From assembly GCA_017546785.1 (NCBI GenBank), contig JAFYRW010000029.1, positions 19,740 to 83,739 on the forward strand: a stretch of 64,000 nucleotides of DNA. The letters are read 5' to 3'. The position numbers were made by a program, and so were the translations under genes. This DNA comes from Bacteroidaceae bacterium. Its GTDB lineage: Bacteria; Bacteroidota; Bacteroidia; Bacteroidales; Bacteroidaceae. The notes beneath the pieces were generated by a model. That model had not been told where the DNA came from and searched no databases. It was given only the letters and a program-made list of their open reading frames with translations. This document shows, in pieces, positions 54,817-63,997 of this stretch. How positions within the stretch are numbered: the first letter of the stretch is position 1; each line of letters opens with the position of its first letter.

Positions 54817-55440
54817 ATGCTTACAATAAAAAAATACTTTCCTTCGCTCAGCGAAAAGCAGATAGCACAGTTCGAGGCGCTATACGACCTTTACTACGAT
54901 TGGAACAACAAGATAAATGTAATATCGCGCAAGGATATCGAGAATCTTTATCTGCATCACGTGCTACACTCGTTGGCCATCGCAAAGGTGATAAACTTTA
55001 GAGCCGGAACAACCATTATGGATATGGGGTGCGGTGGCGGATTCCCCGGTATTCCTCTTGCCATAATGTTCCCCGAGGTTGAGTTTCATCTTGTGGACAG
55101 CATTGGCAAGAAAGTACGTGTGGCATCGGAGATTGCAAATGCCATTGGACTGACAAATGTAAGGACATCGCACAGCAGAGCGCAGGATATAAAGGATAAA
55201 TACAACTTTGTGGTTAGCCGCGCAGTGATGCAGCTGCCCGAGCTTGTAAAAATATGCCGCAAGAACATATCAAAGGAGCAGATAAACTCAATGCCCAACG
55301 GAATAATTTGCCTTAAGGGTGGAGATATGACAGCCGAGACTCAGCCGTTCAAGAATTGTGTGGAGATTACAGGATTGGAGACTTTCTTCGAAGAGGATTT
55401 CTTCAAGGATAAGAAGGTTGTTTATGTACCTATAGGATAA
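54817..55440 (+). CDS. rsmG: 16S rRNA (guanine-527-N7)-methyltransferase
   Basis: A 207-residue SAM-dependent enzyme modifying G527 of 16S rRNA. SAM-binding motif I is MDMGCGGGFPGIPLAIMFP, followed by FHLVDSIGKKVRV and VVSRAVMQLPELV. Full length. It is flanked by gaps of one and two bases and lies in the middle of a tight operon. Confidence 0.95.
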   Translation: MLTIKKYFPSLSEKQIAQFEALYDLYYDWNNKINVISRKDIENLYLHHVLHSLAIAKVINFRAGTTIMDMGCGGGFPGIPLAIMFPEVEFHLVDSIGKKVRVASEIANAIGLTNVRTSHSRAQDIKDKYNFVVSRAVMQLPELVKICRKNISKEQINSMPNGIICLKGGDMTAETQPFKNCVEITGLETFFEEDFFKDKKVVYVPIG

Positions 55441-55442
55441 TT

Positions 55443-56081
55443 ATGGAGCTTAAGGTTTTTGAATTTAATCCTATTCAGGTAAACTGCTATCTTTTGTGGG
55501 ACGAGACAAAAGAGGCACTGCTGATAGATTGCGGTTGCCTGTTCGAGCACGAGCAGGAGGAGCTTGAAAGATTCGTCGAGAGCAATGGATTGACAATAAA
55601 GCATTATGTAAACACCCATTTGCATTTTGACCATATTTTCGGCAACCCTTTTGTCGAAAAGGTATTCGGCGTCAAGGCCGAGGCTAACGATGGCGACTGG
55701 AAATGGGCCGAAAATATCTCGGAGCGAGTAGCACGATTCGGGCTATTGTACAACGATAAGATTTCCTTTCCGCAGAGAGTGCTGCACGACGGGGATATTG
55801 TTTCGTTCGGAAACAGCAAGGCCGAGGTTATTGCCGTACCCGGACACTCTCCTGGCAGTCTCGCATATTATATTAAGGAGAGCAATATGGTGTTTACCGG
55901 TGACGCTCTTTTCCGCGACAGCATAGGACGCACCGATTTTCCCGACTCCAATCACGCACAACTTATAAAGAGCATAAAGGAGCGACTATTCACGCTGCCT
56001 CACGATACTGTCGTCTATCCCGGACACAGCGATCCGACGACTATCGGCTACGAAGCAGAGTATAACTTTTTCGTTAAATAA
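55443..56081 (+). CDS. MBL-fold metallo-hydrolase (glyoxalase II-like)
   Basis: A 212-residue enzyme with the metal motif THLHFDH near residue 59, the second metal site in VPGHSPGSLAYY and FTGDALFRDSIGRTD, and the last histidine in YPGHSDPTTIG. This is the small glyoxalase II-like branch; thioesters are the usual substrates, but the physiological one is not known. It starts two bases after rsmG. Confidence 0.9.
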   Translation: MELKVFEFNPIQVNCYLLWDETKEALLIDCGCLFEHEQEELERFVESNGLTIKHYVNTHLHFDHIFGNPFVEKVFGVKAEANDGDWKWAENISERVARFGLLYNDKISFPQRVLHDGDIVSFGNSKAEVIAVPGHSPGSLAYYIKESNMVFTGDALFRDSIGRTDFPDSNHAQLIKSIKERLFTLPHDTVVYPGHSDPTTIGYEAEYNFFVK

Positions 56082-56100
56082 ATATTCATCGGTTACTACT

Positions 56101-58203
56101 ATGAAAAACAGATTGACCACATTTTTAATTTCTACAATAATTATGATACTGACAGGATGTAATATGAATAATGGAACTATTGCCTTACTGAGCGACAGCA
56201 AAGCTCCGTTGGGAGCGCCAGAGTTCCATCTTTACAATACAAGCGACTATCTTGACGCTTTTAAATATGCTATCGAAGAGAAGCGCAACGACATTAAGGC
56301 TATTATAGAAAATGCAGACGCTCCTACATACGCAAATACAATAGATGCGTTGGAGCTTAGCGGAAAGGCGCTCGAAAAGGTGTCGGGAATATTCTTCAAC
56401 CTTAACGAGAGCAATAACAGCCCCGAAATGACAGAGGTTGAAATGGCGGTTATCCCCCTGCTCACCGACCTTGACGCATATATTTTTATGAACGACTCGC
56501 TTTTTGCGCGCATACGCTCTCTGTACGATGCAAAAGAGCAGCTTAACCTTGACGAGGAGCAGAGCATTGTGCTCGACAACTATTATCAGCGTTTTGTTCG
56601 TGGCGGTGCGCTGCTGAACGAGGAGCAGAAGGCCCGTCTGTTGGAGATAAACACTCAGCTGAGCCTGTTGCAGATTGAATTCAACAACAATCTGTTGGCC
56701 GACAGCAAAGAGTTCAAGCTTGTATTGACTGACGAAAAGAAGTTGAGCGGACTACCCGAGGGTGTAGTGGATGCCGCAAAAGAGGCTGCCGAGGCCAATG
56801 GTTGCGAAGGCTGGCTGTTCACGCTCGACAAGCCAAGCTGTATCCCTTTCCTGCAATATGCCGACAATCGCGAGCTTCGCAAGAAAGTGTACAACGCATA
56901 TTACAACAGAGGAAACAACGACAACAAATACAACAACAAGGATATTATACGCAAAATGCTGACATTGCGTCAGGAGCAGGCACGTCTGTTGGGATTCGAG
57001 TCGTACGCACATTTTATGCTCGACGAGAAGATGGCAAAGGTTCCCGAGGCTGCCGACAATCTGCTGATGAGCATATGGGAGCCTGCAATGAAACGCGCCA
57101 AAGAGGAGCGTGCCGCATTGCAAGCGATTATTGATGCCGAGGGCTGTAACTTTAAGTTGCAGGGCTGGGACTGGTTCTATTATACCGAAAAGTTGCGCAA
57201 GGAGAAATATGCGCTCAACGACGACCTTATAAAGCCCTATTTTAAATTAGAGAATGTTCTTGAGGGTGCATTCGACTGCGCGAGCCGACTATATAATATC
57301 TCTTTTGTTGAGCGCAACGATATTCCTCTTTATCACGAGGAGGTGAAGACATACGATGTTCTCGATGCTGAGGGTAACCATTTGTCGCTATTCTACACCG
57401 ACTTTTTCCCTCGCGCATCAAAGCGTAGCGGTGCGTGGATGACCAATTTCATCAATCAGTGCAATATAGGCGGTGAGAATGTGCGCCCAGCAATTGTGAA
57501 TGTGTGCAACTTTACAGCACCCACAGGAAATACTCCTGCGCTTCTCAATATTGACGAGACACGCACGCTTTTCCACGAGTTTGGACACGCTCTCCACGGT
57601 ATGCTGACACAGACACATTACCCATCGGTAAGCGGAACAAGCGTAAAGCACGACTTTGTGGAACTATTTTCGCAGATTAACGAAAAATGGGCCATCGCTC
57701 CCGAGGTTATGCGCTGCTATGCAAAGCATTATCAGACAGGAGAGATTATCCCCGACTCATTGATTGAGAAGATGCAGCGTAGCGCGCATTTCAATTCGGG
57801 CTTTGACACAGGCGAGCTTGTTGCCGCAGCCCTACTCGACCTTCGTATGCATATGATTGAGGATTACAGCAATTTCGATTGCGAGGCTTTCGAGAATGAG
57901 ACACGCGAGGCATTGGGCTTTATACCCGAGATTGAGTATCGCTACAGAAGCACCAATTTTGCTCACGTCTTTGGTGGCGGTTACGCCGTAGGATATTACG
58001 CCTATCTTTGGGCCGAGGTACTCGACTGCGACGCTTTTGAATTGTTCGAGGAGCGTGGATTGTTCGACAAGAGCACTGCTGAGAGCTTCAAGAAACTTAT
58101 TGAAATGGGCGGCAGCAAGGATCCTATGCGCGAATATAGACGCTTCAGAGGTGCCGACCCCAATCCTGCGGCGTTGTTACGCGAAAGAGGACTAATTCAG
58201 TAA
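56101..58203 (+). CDS. M3 family peptidyl-dipeptidase, lipoprotein
   Basis: A 700-residue zinc peptidase of the Dcp/oligopeptidase A type. The zinc site is H492-E-F-G-H496 in LFHEFGHALHGML, with the downstream ligand in the following helix, and YRSTNFAHVFGGGYAVGYYAYLW is a family hallmark. The lipoprotein signal LISTIIMILTGCN puts it outside the cytoplasm. It cuts dipeptides from oligopeptide C-termini or internal bonds. It starts 19 bases after the MBL gene and ends 10 bases before hydE. Confidence 0.92.
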   Translation: MKNRLTTFLISTIIMILTGCNMNNGTIALLSDSKAPLGAPEFHLYNTSDYLDAFKYAIEEKRNDIKAIIENADAPTYANTIDALELSGKALEKVSGIFFNLNESNNSPEMTEVEMAVIPLLTDLDAYIFMNDSLFARIRSLYDAKEQLNLDEEQSIVLDNYYQRFVRGGALLNEEQKARLLEINTQLSLLQIEFNNNLLADSKEFKLVLTDEKKLSGLPEGVVDAAKEAAEANGCEGWLFTLDKPSCIPFLQYADNRELRKKVYNAYYNRGNNDNKYNNKDIIRKMLTLRQEQARLLGFESYAHFMLDEKMAKVPEAADNLLMSIWEPAMKRAKEERAALQAIIDAEGCNFKLQGWDWFYYTEKLRKEKYALNDDLIKPYFKLENVLEGAFDCASRLYNISFVERNDIPLYHEEVKTYDVLDAEGNHLSLFYTDFFPRASKRSGAWMTNFINQCNIGGENVRPAIVNVCNFTAPTGNTPALLNIDETRTLFHEFGHALHGMLTQTHYPSVSGTSVKHDFVELFSQINEKWAIAPEVMRCYAKHYQTGEIIPDSLIEKMQRSAHFNSGFDTGELVAAALLDLRMHMIEDYSNFDCEAFENETREALGFIPEIEYRYRSTNFAHVFGGGYAVGYYAYLWAEVLDCDAFELFEERGLFDKSTAESFKKLIEMGGSKDPMREYRRFRGADPNPAALLRERGLIQ

Positions 58204-58213
58204 GCAATAAAAG

Positions 58214-59263
58214 ATGCGCTCGCATTGCGACATAATAGAAAAGCTTGCCTCACAGAGAGCATTGGAGAAAAGCGAGTGGATGAGTCTGCTCACTGCTCTC
58301 ACAGATGGCGAGAAGGAACTTCTCCACAAAAAGGCGGCAGAGGTTGCTACTGCCAATTTCGGCAGGGGGATATTCGTTCGTGCTCTACTGGAGATTAGCT
58401 CATACTGTCGCAACAACTGCTATTATTGCGGCATACGCTGCTCCAACAAAGATGCTCAACGCTACAGGCTCACTAAAGAACAGATATTGGAGTGCTGTGC
58501 CGAGGGTGCAAAATTGGGATTCAACACCTTTGTACTACAAGGTGGAGAGGACCCCAAACAGAATGATGAATGGGTTGCCGACGTTGTACGCGCCATTCGC
58601 GGCGAGTATCCCGATAAGGCAATAACGCTGTCCGTCGGGGAGCGCAGCAGAGAAGCTTATGCCTTGTTCAAAGAGGCGGGCGCCGACAGATTCCTGCTGC
58701 GTCACGAGACACGCAACGACGGCCACTACAGAGAGCTTCACCCTGTCCCGATGAGCGGCGAGAATCGTCGCAAATGTCTCTTTACACTAAAGGAGATTGG
58801 CTTTCAGACGGGCAGCGGAATGATGATAGGCTCTCCCGGACAGACTGTAGAACATATTTACGAGGATATAAGATTCCTTGAGGAGCTACAGCCTCAGATG
58901 ATTGGCATAGGGCCCTTTCTGCCGGCTACGGGAACTCCTTTCGAGAATCGTCCAGCAGGCAGCGGCGAGAATACCATTCTTTTGGTCTCTCTGTTGCGTC
59001 TGCGATTCCCTCAGGCGCTTATTCCTGCAACAACAGCATTATCTACGCTATTACCCAATGGAATGGAACGCGCCATTCTCGCAGGAGCAAATGTTGTAAT
59101 GCCCAACATATCACCACCCGAAGAACGCAAGAAATATTCAATATACAATAACAAGAAAAGTACCGGAGCAGAATCGGCACAACAGATGCAATTGCTCGAG
59201 GAACGACTAAACGCCATAGGCTACCATATAAATTATGCTCGTGGCGACTACAGACAAGAATAA
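58214..59263 (+). CDS. hydE: [FeFe]-hydrogenase maturase HydE
   Basis: A 349-residue radical SAM enzyme that works on the HydG-derived iron-cysteine synthon during H-cluster assembly. The cluster motif is C65-X3-C69-X2-C72 in SSYCRNNCYYCG. FVLQGGEDPKQNDEW, LSVGERSREAYALFKEAGADR and GFQTGSGMMIGSPGQT are typical of HydE. It is the first of the maturase genes and starts ten bases after the peptidase. Confidence 0.95.
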   Translation: MRSHCDIIEKLASQRALEKSEWMSLLTALTDGEKELLHKKAAEVATANFGRGIFVRALLEISSYCRNNCYYCGIRCSNKDAQRYRLTKEQILECCAEGAKLGFNTFVLQGGEDPKQNDEWVADVVRAIRGEYPDKAITLSVGERSREAYALFKEAGADRFLLRHETRNDGHYRELHPVPMSGENRRKCLFTLKEIGFQTGSGMMIGSPGQTVEHIYEDIRFLEELQPQMIGIGPFLPATGTPFENRPAGSGENTILLVSLLRLRFPQALIPATTALSTLLPNGMERAILAGANVVMPNISPPEERKKYSIYNNKKSTGAESAQQMQLLEERLNAIGYHINYARGDYRQE

Positions 59264-59322
59264 CAACATTTACATAACAACATAAACATTGGGCTGTTAG
59301 CCACTATAAAAAGAGAAGAAAA

Positions 59323-60741
59323 ATGTATAATATAACATCTAAAATAGCCGAAGAATTTATAAGCGATGCCGAGATACGCGATACGCTGGCATACGCTAAG
59401 GAGAATTGCAATAACCGCCAGCTTATAGATGAGATTCTAAAGAAGGCGCGCGACTGTAAGGGACTTACTCACAGAGAGGCGGCACTGTTGCTGGAGTGTG
59501 ACGACAAAGAGACGATAGAGCAGATTTATGAGATTGCACGCGAGATAAAGCACCGTTTCTATGGTAACAGGATTGTGATGTTCGCACCACTATATCTATC
59601 GAATTATTGCGTGAACGGTTGCGTATATTGTCCATATCACGCAAAGAACAAAACAATACGCCGCAAGAAGCTGACACAAGAGGAGATTCGTCAGGAGGTT
59701 ATTGCGTTGCAGGATATGGGGCACAAGCGATTGGCGCTCGAGGCCGGCGAGCATCCGCTACATAATCCATTGGATTATATTATTGAGAGTATAAACACCA
59801 TTTACAGTATAAAGCACAAGAACGGTGCCATAAGACGTGTGAATGTGAACATTGCCGCAACTACCGTAGAGAATTACCGCCGTCTGCGCGACGCAGGAAT
59901 AGGAACATATATTCTGTTTCAGGAGACATATAACAAGGAGAATTACGAGGCGTTGCACCCTACCGGACCAAAGAGCAATTACGCCTATCACACCGAGGCT
60001 ATGGACCGCGCAATGCAGGGAGGAATAGATGATGTGGGCATTGGTGTATTATTCGGATTAGAGACCTACCGTTACGACTTTACCGGACTGCTTATGCACG
60101 CCGAGCATCTTGAGGCCACATACGGCGTAGGACCGCACACTATAAGCGTACCTCGTCTCTGTATGGCCGATGATATAAACACCGATGATTTCAAGAATGC
60201 TGTGCCCGACGATATTTTCTACCGCATAGTGGCTATTATAAGAATTGCTGTTCCCTATACGGGAATGATTATTTCTACCCGCGAGAGCGAAAAGAGCCGC
60301 GCAAGATTGTTGGAGCTTGGAATATCGCAGATAAGCGGTGGCTCGCGCACAAGCGTAGGAGGATACGTTCACCCCGAGGAGGAGAGCGAGAATTCGGCTC
60401 AGTTCGAGATTGCCGACAACAGGACATTGGACGAGGTTGTAGGCTGGTTGCTCGACCTTGACCATATTCCAAGCTTCTGCACAGCCTGCTATCGTGCGGG
60501 ACGCACAGGCGACCGCTTTATGTCATTGCTCAAGAGCGGACAGATAGCAAACTGCTGTCTACCCAATGCGCTTATCACGCTAAAGGAGTATATGAACGAT
60601 TATGCTTCGCCCGAGGTCCGTGTAAAGTGTGAGGCTATGATTAAGAAGCTTTTGACTACCGTACCCAACGAAAAGACTCGCGCTACAGCCGAGAAATTCA
60701 TCGAGGCAATAGACAAGGGAGAGAGAGACTTTAGATTCTAA
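59323..60741 (+). CDS. hydG: [FeFe]-hydrogenase maturase HydG
   Basis: A 472-residue radical SAM tyrosine lyase that makes the CO and cyanide ligands of the H-cluster. The N-terminal cluster motif is C96-X3-C100-X2-C103 (NYCVNGCVYC). The C-terminal extension holds the auxiliary cluster motif CX2CX22C in FCTACYRAGRTG to QIANCC. Both clusters are intact. It lies 59 bases after hydE and 21 before hydF. Confidence 0.96.
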   Translation: MYNITSKIAEEFISDAEIRDTLAYAKENCNNRQLIDEILKKARDCKGLTHREAALLLECDDKETIEQIYEIAREIKHRFYGNRIVMFAPLYLSNYCVNGCVYCPYHAKNKTIRRKKLTQEEIRQEVIALQDMGHKRLALEAGEHPLHNPLDYIIESINTIYSIKHKNGAIRRVNVNIAATTVENYRRLRDAGIGTYILFQETYNKENYEALHPTGPKSNYAYHTEAMDRAMQGGIDDVGIGVLFGLETYRYDFTGLLMHAEHLEATYGVGPHTISVPRLCMADDINTDDFKNAVPDDIFYRIVAIIRIAVPYTGMIISTRESEKSRARLLELGISQISGGSRTSVGGYVHPEEESENSAQFEIADNRTLDEVVGWLLDLDHIPSFCTACYRAGRTGDRFMSLLKSGQIANCCLPNALITLKEYMNDYASPEVRVKCEAMIKKLLTTVPNEKTRATAEKFIEAIDKGERDFRF

Positions 60742-60762
60742 AATAAAAACAGGATATTGACA

Positions 60763-61944
60763 ATGAGCGATACAGCACGTTCGAACCGCTATCATATTGG
60801 TATTTTCGGTCGCAGGAATGTAGGAAAATCAACAATGCTCAATGCACTCACAGGGCAAGATGTTTCTATTGTATCGGATGTTGCGGGCACAACAACCGAC
60901 ACTGTGTGGAAGAATATAGAGCTTCCTAAAATAGGAGCGGCAGTCATTGGCGATACTGCTGGCTTTGACGATGAGGGAGCATTGGGCGTTATGCGCAACG
61001 AGCGTACGCGTCGTGCAGCGCAGCAGGTTGATATGTCGCTAGTGCTTGTCAACGGAGAGCCTGAAGATGCGTCGCTTGAAATTGAGTGGCGCGACTTTTT
61101 CCGTAAGGCCGATATTCCCACGATATTCGTCTACAACAGATGCGGACGAGAGTATAACGGTGCAAATAAATGGAACGAGATTTTAGGAGAAGAGGTATAC
61201 TCTGTTTCGGCAAAGGAGGGAGAGGGAATAGATATTCTGCTCGAGAAGATAGCTGCGCTATACAAGAGCGACGATAATCTTGACGATATTACCTATTCTC
61301 TTGCAAAGAAAGGAGATATTGTAGTGCTTGTAATGCCGCAGGATGCACAAGCTCCCAAAGGACGTCTCATACAGCCACAGGTACTTACGCTGCGTAATCT
61401 TTTGGACAAGGGAGCATTGGCTCTTTGCTGTACTCCCGAGGAGCTTCCGCGTATGCTCGACTCTTTGACTGTACAACCATCGCTTATAATCACCGATTCG
61501 CAGGTTTTTGCACAGGTTCAGGCTCTTACTCCCAAAGAGAGCAAGCTTACATCATTCTCGGTGCTTATGGCGCGACACAAAGGAGACATTGAGACATTTT
61601 GTAGCGGAGCAAAAACACTACTCTCGCTTCCGAAGAACGGCAAAGTGCTCATAGCAGAGGCCTGCTCGCACATTCCACAGAACGAGGATATTGGACGAGT
61701 AAAGCTGCCACGTATGCTACGCAACAAATTAGGTGAGGAGCTTGATATAACAGTTGTATCGGGAAACGATTTTCCCGAGGATCTTACCCCTTACGACATT
61801 ATCATTCATTGCGGAGCCTGTATGTTCACCCGCCGACACGTACTCTCGCGTGTGAGACGCGCAAAAGCACAGAATATACCTATTACAAATTATGGAATCG
61901 CCATTGCGGCACTGACAGGAATTTTCGATAAAATTACAATATAA
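60763..61944 (+). CDS. hydF: [FeFe]-hydrogenase maturation GTPase HydF
   Basis: A 393-residue scaffold GTPase that carries the H-cluster precursor and delivers it to the hydrogenase. The P-loop is GRRNVGKST, followed by DTAGFDD. The C-terminal cluster site has the CXH motif in EACSHIP and the distal HCGACM (HCXXC). The ATG at 60763 is preferred to an in-frame TTG six bases upstream. It ends two bases before the thioesterase gene. Confidence 0.95.
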   Translation: MSDTARSNRYHIGIFGRRNVGKSTMLNALTGQDVSIVSDVAGTTTDTVWKNIELPKIGAAVIGDTAGFDDEGALGVMRNERTRRAAQQVDMSLVLVNGEPEDASLEIEWRDFFRKADIPTIFVYNRCGREYNGANKWNEILGEEVYSVSAKEGEGIDILLEKIAALYKSDDNLDDITYSLAKKGDIVVLVMPQDAQAPKGRLIQPQVLTLRNLLDKGALALCCTPEELPRMLDSLTVQPSLIITDSQVFAQVQALTPKESKLTSFSVLMARHKGDIETFCSGAKTLLSLPKNGKVLIAEACSHIPQNEDIGRVKLPRMLRNKLGEELDITVVSGNDFPEDLTPYDIIIHCGACMFTRRHVLSRVRRAKAQNIPITNYGIAIAALTGIFDKITI

Positions 61945-61946
61945 TT

Positions 61947-62321
61947 ATGATTAGCGAAGGAACAAAATATACCTCACGCACAATAGTTGCAGAGGAGAAT
62001 TGCGCCTGTACAATGGGTTCGGGCAATCTACCGGTGTTTGCCACTCCGGCATTAGTTGCACTGATGGAGAATGCGGCAATGCTTGCTGTTGCCGACTCGC
62101 TCCCCGAGGGCTCTACTACCGTCGGCGGAGAGATTAGCATAAAACATCTTAAGCCGTCGGCTATCGGTACCGGGATTACGGCAACAGCCACTCTCTCTTC
62201 GGCAGAGGGTCGCAAGCTTACATTCAATGTAGAGGCACACGATGCATCGGGCCTCGTCGGCGAGGGTACACACGTGCGATTCGTTGTAGACAAGGAGAAA
62301 TTTATGAGCAGAATATCTTGA
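61947..62321 (+). CDS. Hotdog-fold thioesterase (FlK-like)
   Basis: A 124-residue single hotdog-domain protein. The active-site region FATPALVALMENAAMLAV and TVGGEISIKHLKPSAIG match the fluoroacetyl-CoA thioesterase-like family of acyl-CoA hydrolases. The true substrate is unknown. It starts two bases after hydF, so it is translated with the maturases; whether it has anything to do with hydrogenase assembly is not known. Confidence 0.87.
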   Translation: MISEGTKYTSRTIVAEENCACTMGSGNLPVFATPALVALMENAAMLAVADSLPEGSTTVGGEISIKHLKPSAIGTGITATATLSSAEGRKLTFNVEAHDASGLVGEGTHVRFVVDKEKFMSRIS

Positions 62322-62444
62322 CAAAGGATTTTACAATCTATTTTGTCTATCATTTCAATATGCTCTGTTTTTATTGCCGCAGCATCTTTGAATTATATTT
62401 AAAAAGAATTTAATATACAGAAAGTACAATATAATTATTTTTAA

Positions 62445-62452
62445 TATATTTG
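62445..62452 (+). promoter_or_regulatory. -7 box of the hydrogenase gene
   Basis: TATATTTG, exact TAnnTTTG, 108 bases before the hydrogenase ATG; no TTG at -33. It gives the hydrogenase its own transcript with a leader of about 100 bases. Confidence 0.6.
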
Positions 62453-62460
62453 CAGTTAAC

Positions 62461-62511
62461 TACGGAGTGTGTACGGCCGGAAAGTGTGTCAAGCAACAAC
62501 CCGACGCCGTA
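62461..62511 (+). promoter_or_regulatory. Structured 5' leader of the hydrogenase
   Basis: ACGGCCGG (62473-62480) pairs with CCG-AC-GCCGT (62501-62510) around a 20-base loop. A second TACGG at 62461-62465 could compete with TACGG at 62472-62476 for the single CCGTA (62507-62511). No known riboswitch class is recognised. Confidence 0.4.
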
Positions 62512-62560
62512 ACCTTTTATAGCACAACAACATATATTAGATAATAAACCATACAGAACA

Positions 62561-63997
62561 ATGGCATACAATAACAATGTAATGTTTGTGAGATATCAGC
62601 TTCTCACAAAATTGGTAAAAATGTGGAAAGAGGATTCACTCTCCACAAAAATCGACAGAATGTTGCTCGATATGTACCCTCGTAAACGTAATCCTAAAGG
62701 ACGTTGCTGCGTGTACAAGGAGCGCGCTGTGATGAAATACAAGACAATGGCAATGCTCGGCTTTGATATGAGCGACGAAGTTGATGAAGGCGAACGTCTG
62801 AGCAGCTATGTAAACAGAATGATGGAGAGAGATATGCCCGACGACAAAAGAGGCATATTGAGTGTAATGGACGAGGCTTGTTCTTCGTGCGTAAAAATCA
62901 ACTACGAGGTAACTCATTTGTGTCGTGGTTGTGTTGCGCGTCCCTGCTACACTAACTGCCCTAAAGACGCAATCTGGTACGATAAAGAGGGTAAAGCCCA
63001 TATTGACCACGACAAATGTATCAGTTGTGGTAAATGTCACCAGGCTTGTCCTTATCACGCAATTGTTTATATGCCCGTTCCTTGTGAAGAGGCCTGCCCC
63101 GTAAAGGCTATTTCAAAAGATGAGTACGGTATTGAGCATATTGACCCCGATAAATGTATCTACTGCGGTAAATGTTTGAACGCTTGTCCTTTTGGTGCCA
63201 TCTTTGACCAGTGTCAGGTATTCGATGTTCTTAAACGAATAAAGGCTGGCAAAAAGGTTGTCGCAATGGTTGCTCCTTCGGTTCTTGCACAGTTCGGAAA
63301 GCCTATCGAGCAGGTATACGGTGCAATAAAAGCTCTTGGTTTCCACGATGTAATTGAGGTTGCCGTTGGTGCCGAGGAGACTACACGTCGCGAGTCTGAG
63401 GAGTTCAAGGAGAAGATGGAAGAGGGAGAGGCATTTATGACAACAAGCTGCTGCCCCGCTTATGTTAATCTTGCCCGCAAGCATATCCCCGATATGTTGA
63501 AATATGTTTCATCGACTGCATCGCCTATGGTGTACACCGCAGATTATGCACGCGAGAAGCACCCCGACGCAGTGAATGTGTTCATTTCGCCCTGTCCCTC
63601 TAAGAAGGCCGAGGCACGCGAGCACGAGAAGGTAGACTTTGTGTGGACTTTCCGCGAGCTTGACGCAGTACTTGATGGTATGGAGATTTCTATCGACGAC
63701 TGTCAGCCATTTACTCCCGAGGAGAGCGCAGGCGTAGACGCACACGGCTTTGCAAAGACCGGTGGCGTATTTACAGCAGTAAAGAATATTCTTGGTGGAG
63801 AGGATATTAACGGAATAGTAATTTCGGACCTTAACAAAAAGAATATCGCTGTACTAAAAGCATACGCAAAGGGTAAGTGCCCCGGAAAGATGGTAGAGGT
63901 TATGTCGTGCCCCGGTGGCTGTATCACAGGCCCCTGCTCTTGCGCCGACAGCAACGAGGCTAACCGTCGTTTCGATTCAGAGATTAAGAAGAGATAA
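62561..63997 (+). CDS. Monomeric [FeFe] hydrogenase, group B-like
   Basis: A 478-residue iron hydrogenase that interconverts protons and hydrogen, probably disposing of electrons from ferredoxin. The N-terminal part has cysteine clusters (CSSC, CRGCVARPCYTNC) and two 4Fe-4S ferredoxin motifs, CISCGKCHQACP (153-164) and CIYCGKCLNACP (199-210). H-cluster ligands are C298 in TSCCPAY, C345 in PCPSKKAE, and C450 and C454 in SCPGGC. The third motif lacks the usual GGGQP and instead reads GPCSC with extra C459 and C461, which fits the little-studied group B enzymes. The proton-relay cysteine C297 is present. The stop lies three bases from the window end. Confidence 0.93.
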   Translation: MAYNNNVMFVRYQLLTKLVKMWKEDSLSTKIDRMLLDMYPRKRNPKGRCCVYKERAVMKYKTMAMLGFDMSDEVDEGERLSSYVNRMMERDMPDDKRGILSVMDEACSSCVKINYEVTHLCRGCVARPCYTNCPKDAIWYDKEGKAHIDHDKCISCGKCHQACPYHAIVYMPVPCEEACPVKAISKDEYGIEHIDPDKCIYCGKCLNACPFGAIFDQCQVFDVLKRIKAGKKVVAMVAPSVLAQFGKPIEQVYGAIKALGFHDVIEVAVGAEETTRRESEEFKEKMEEGEAFMTTSCCPAYVNLARKHIPDMLKYVSSTASPMVYTADYAREKHPDAVNVFISPCPSKKAEAREHEKVDFVWTFRELDAVLDGMEISIDDCQPFTPEESAGVDAHGFAKTGGVFTAVKNILGGEDINGIVISDLNKKNIAVLKAYAKGKCPGKMVEVMSCPGGCITGPCSCADSNEANRRFDSEIKKR

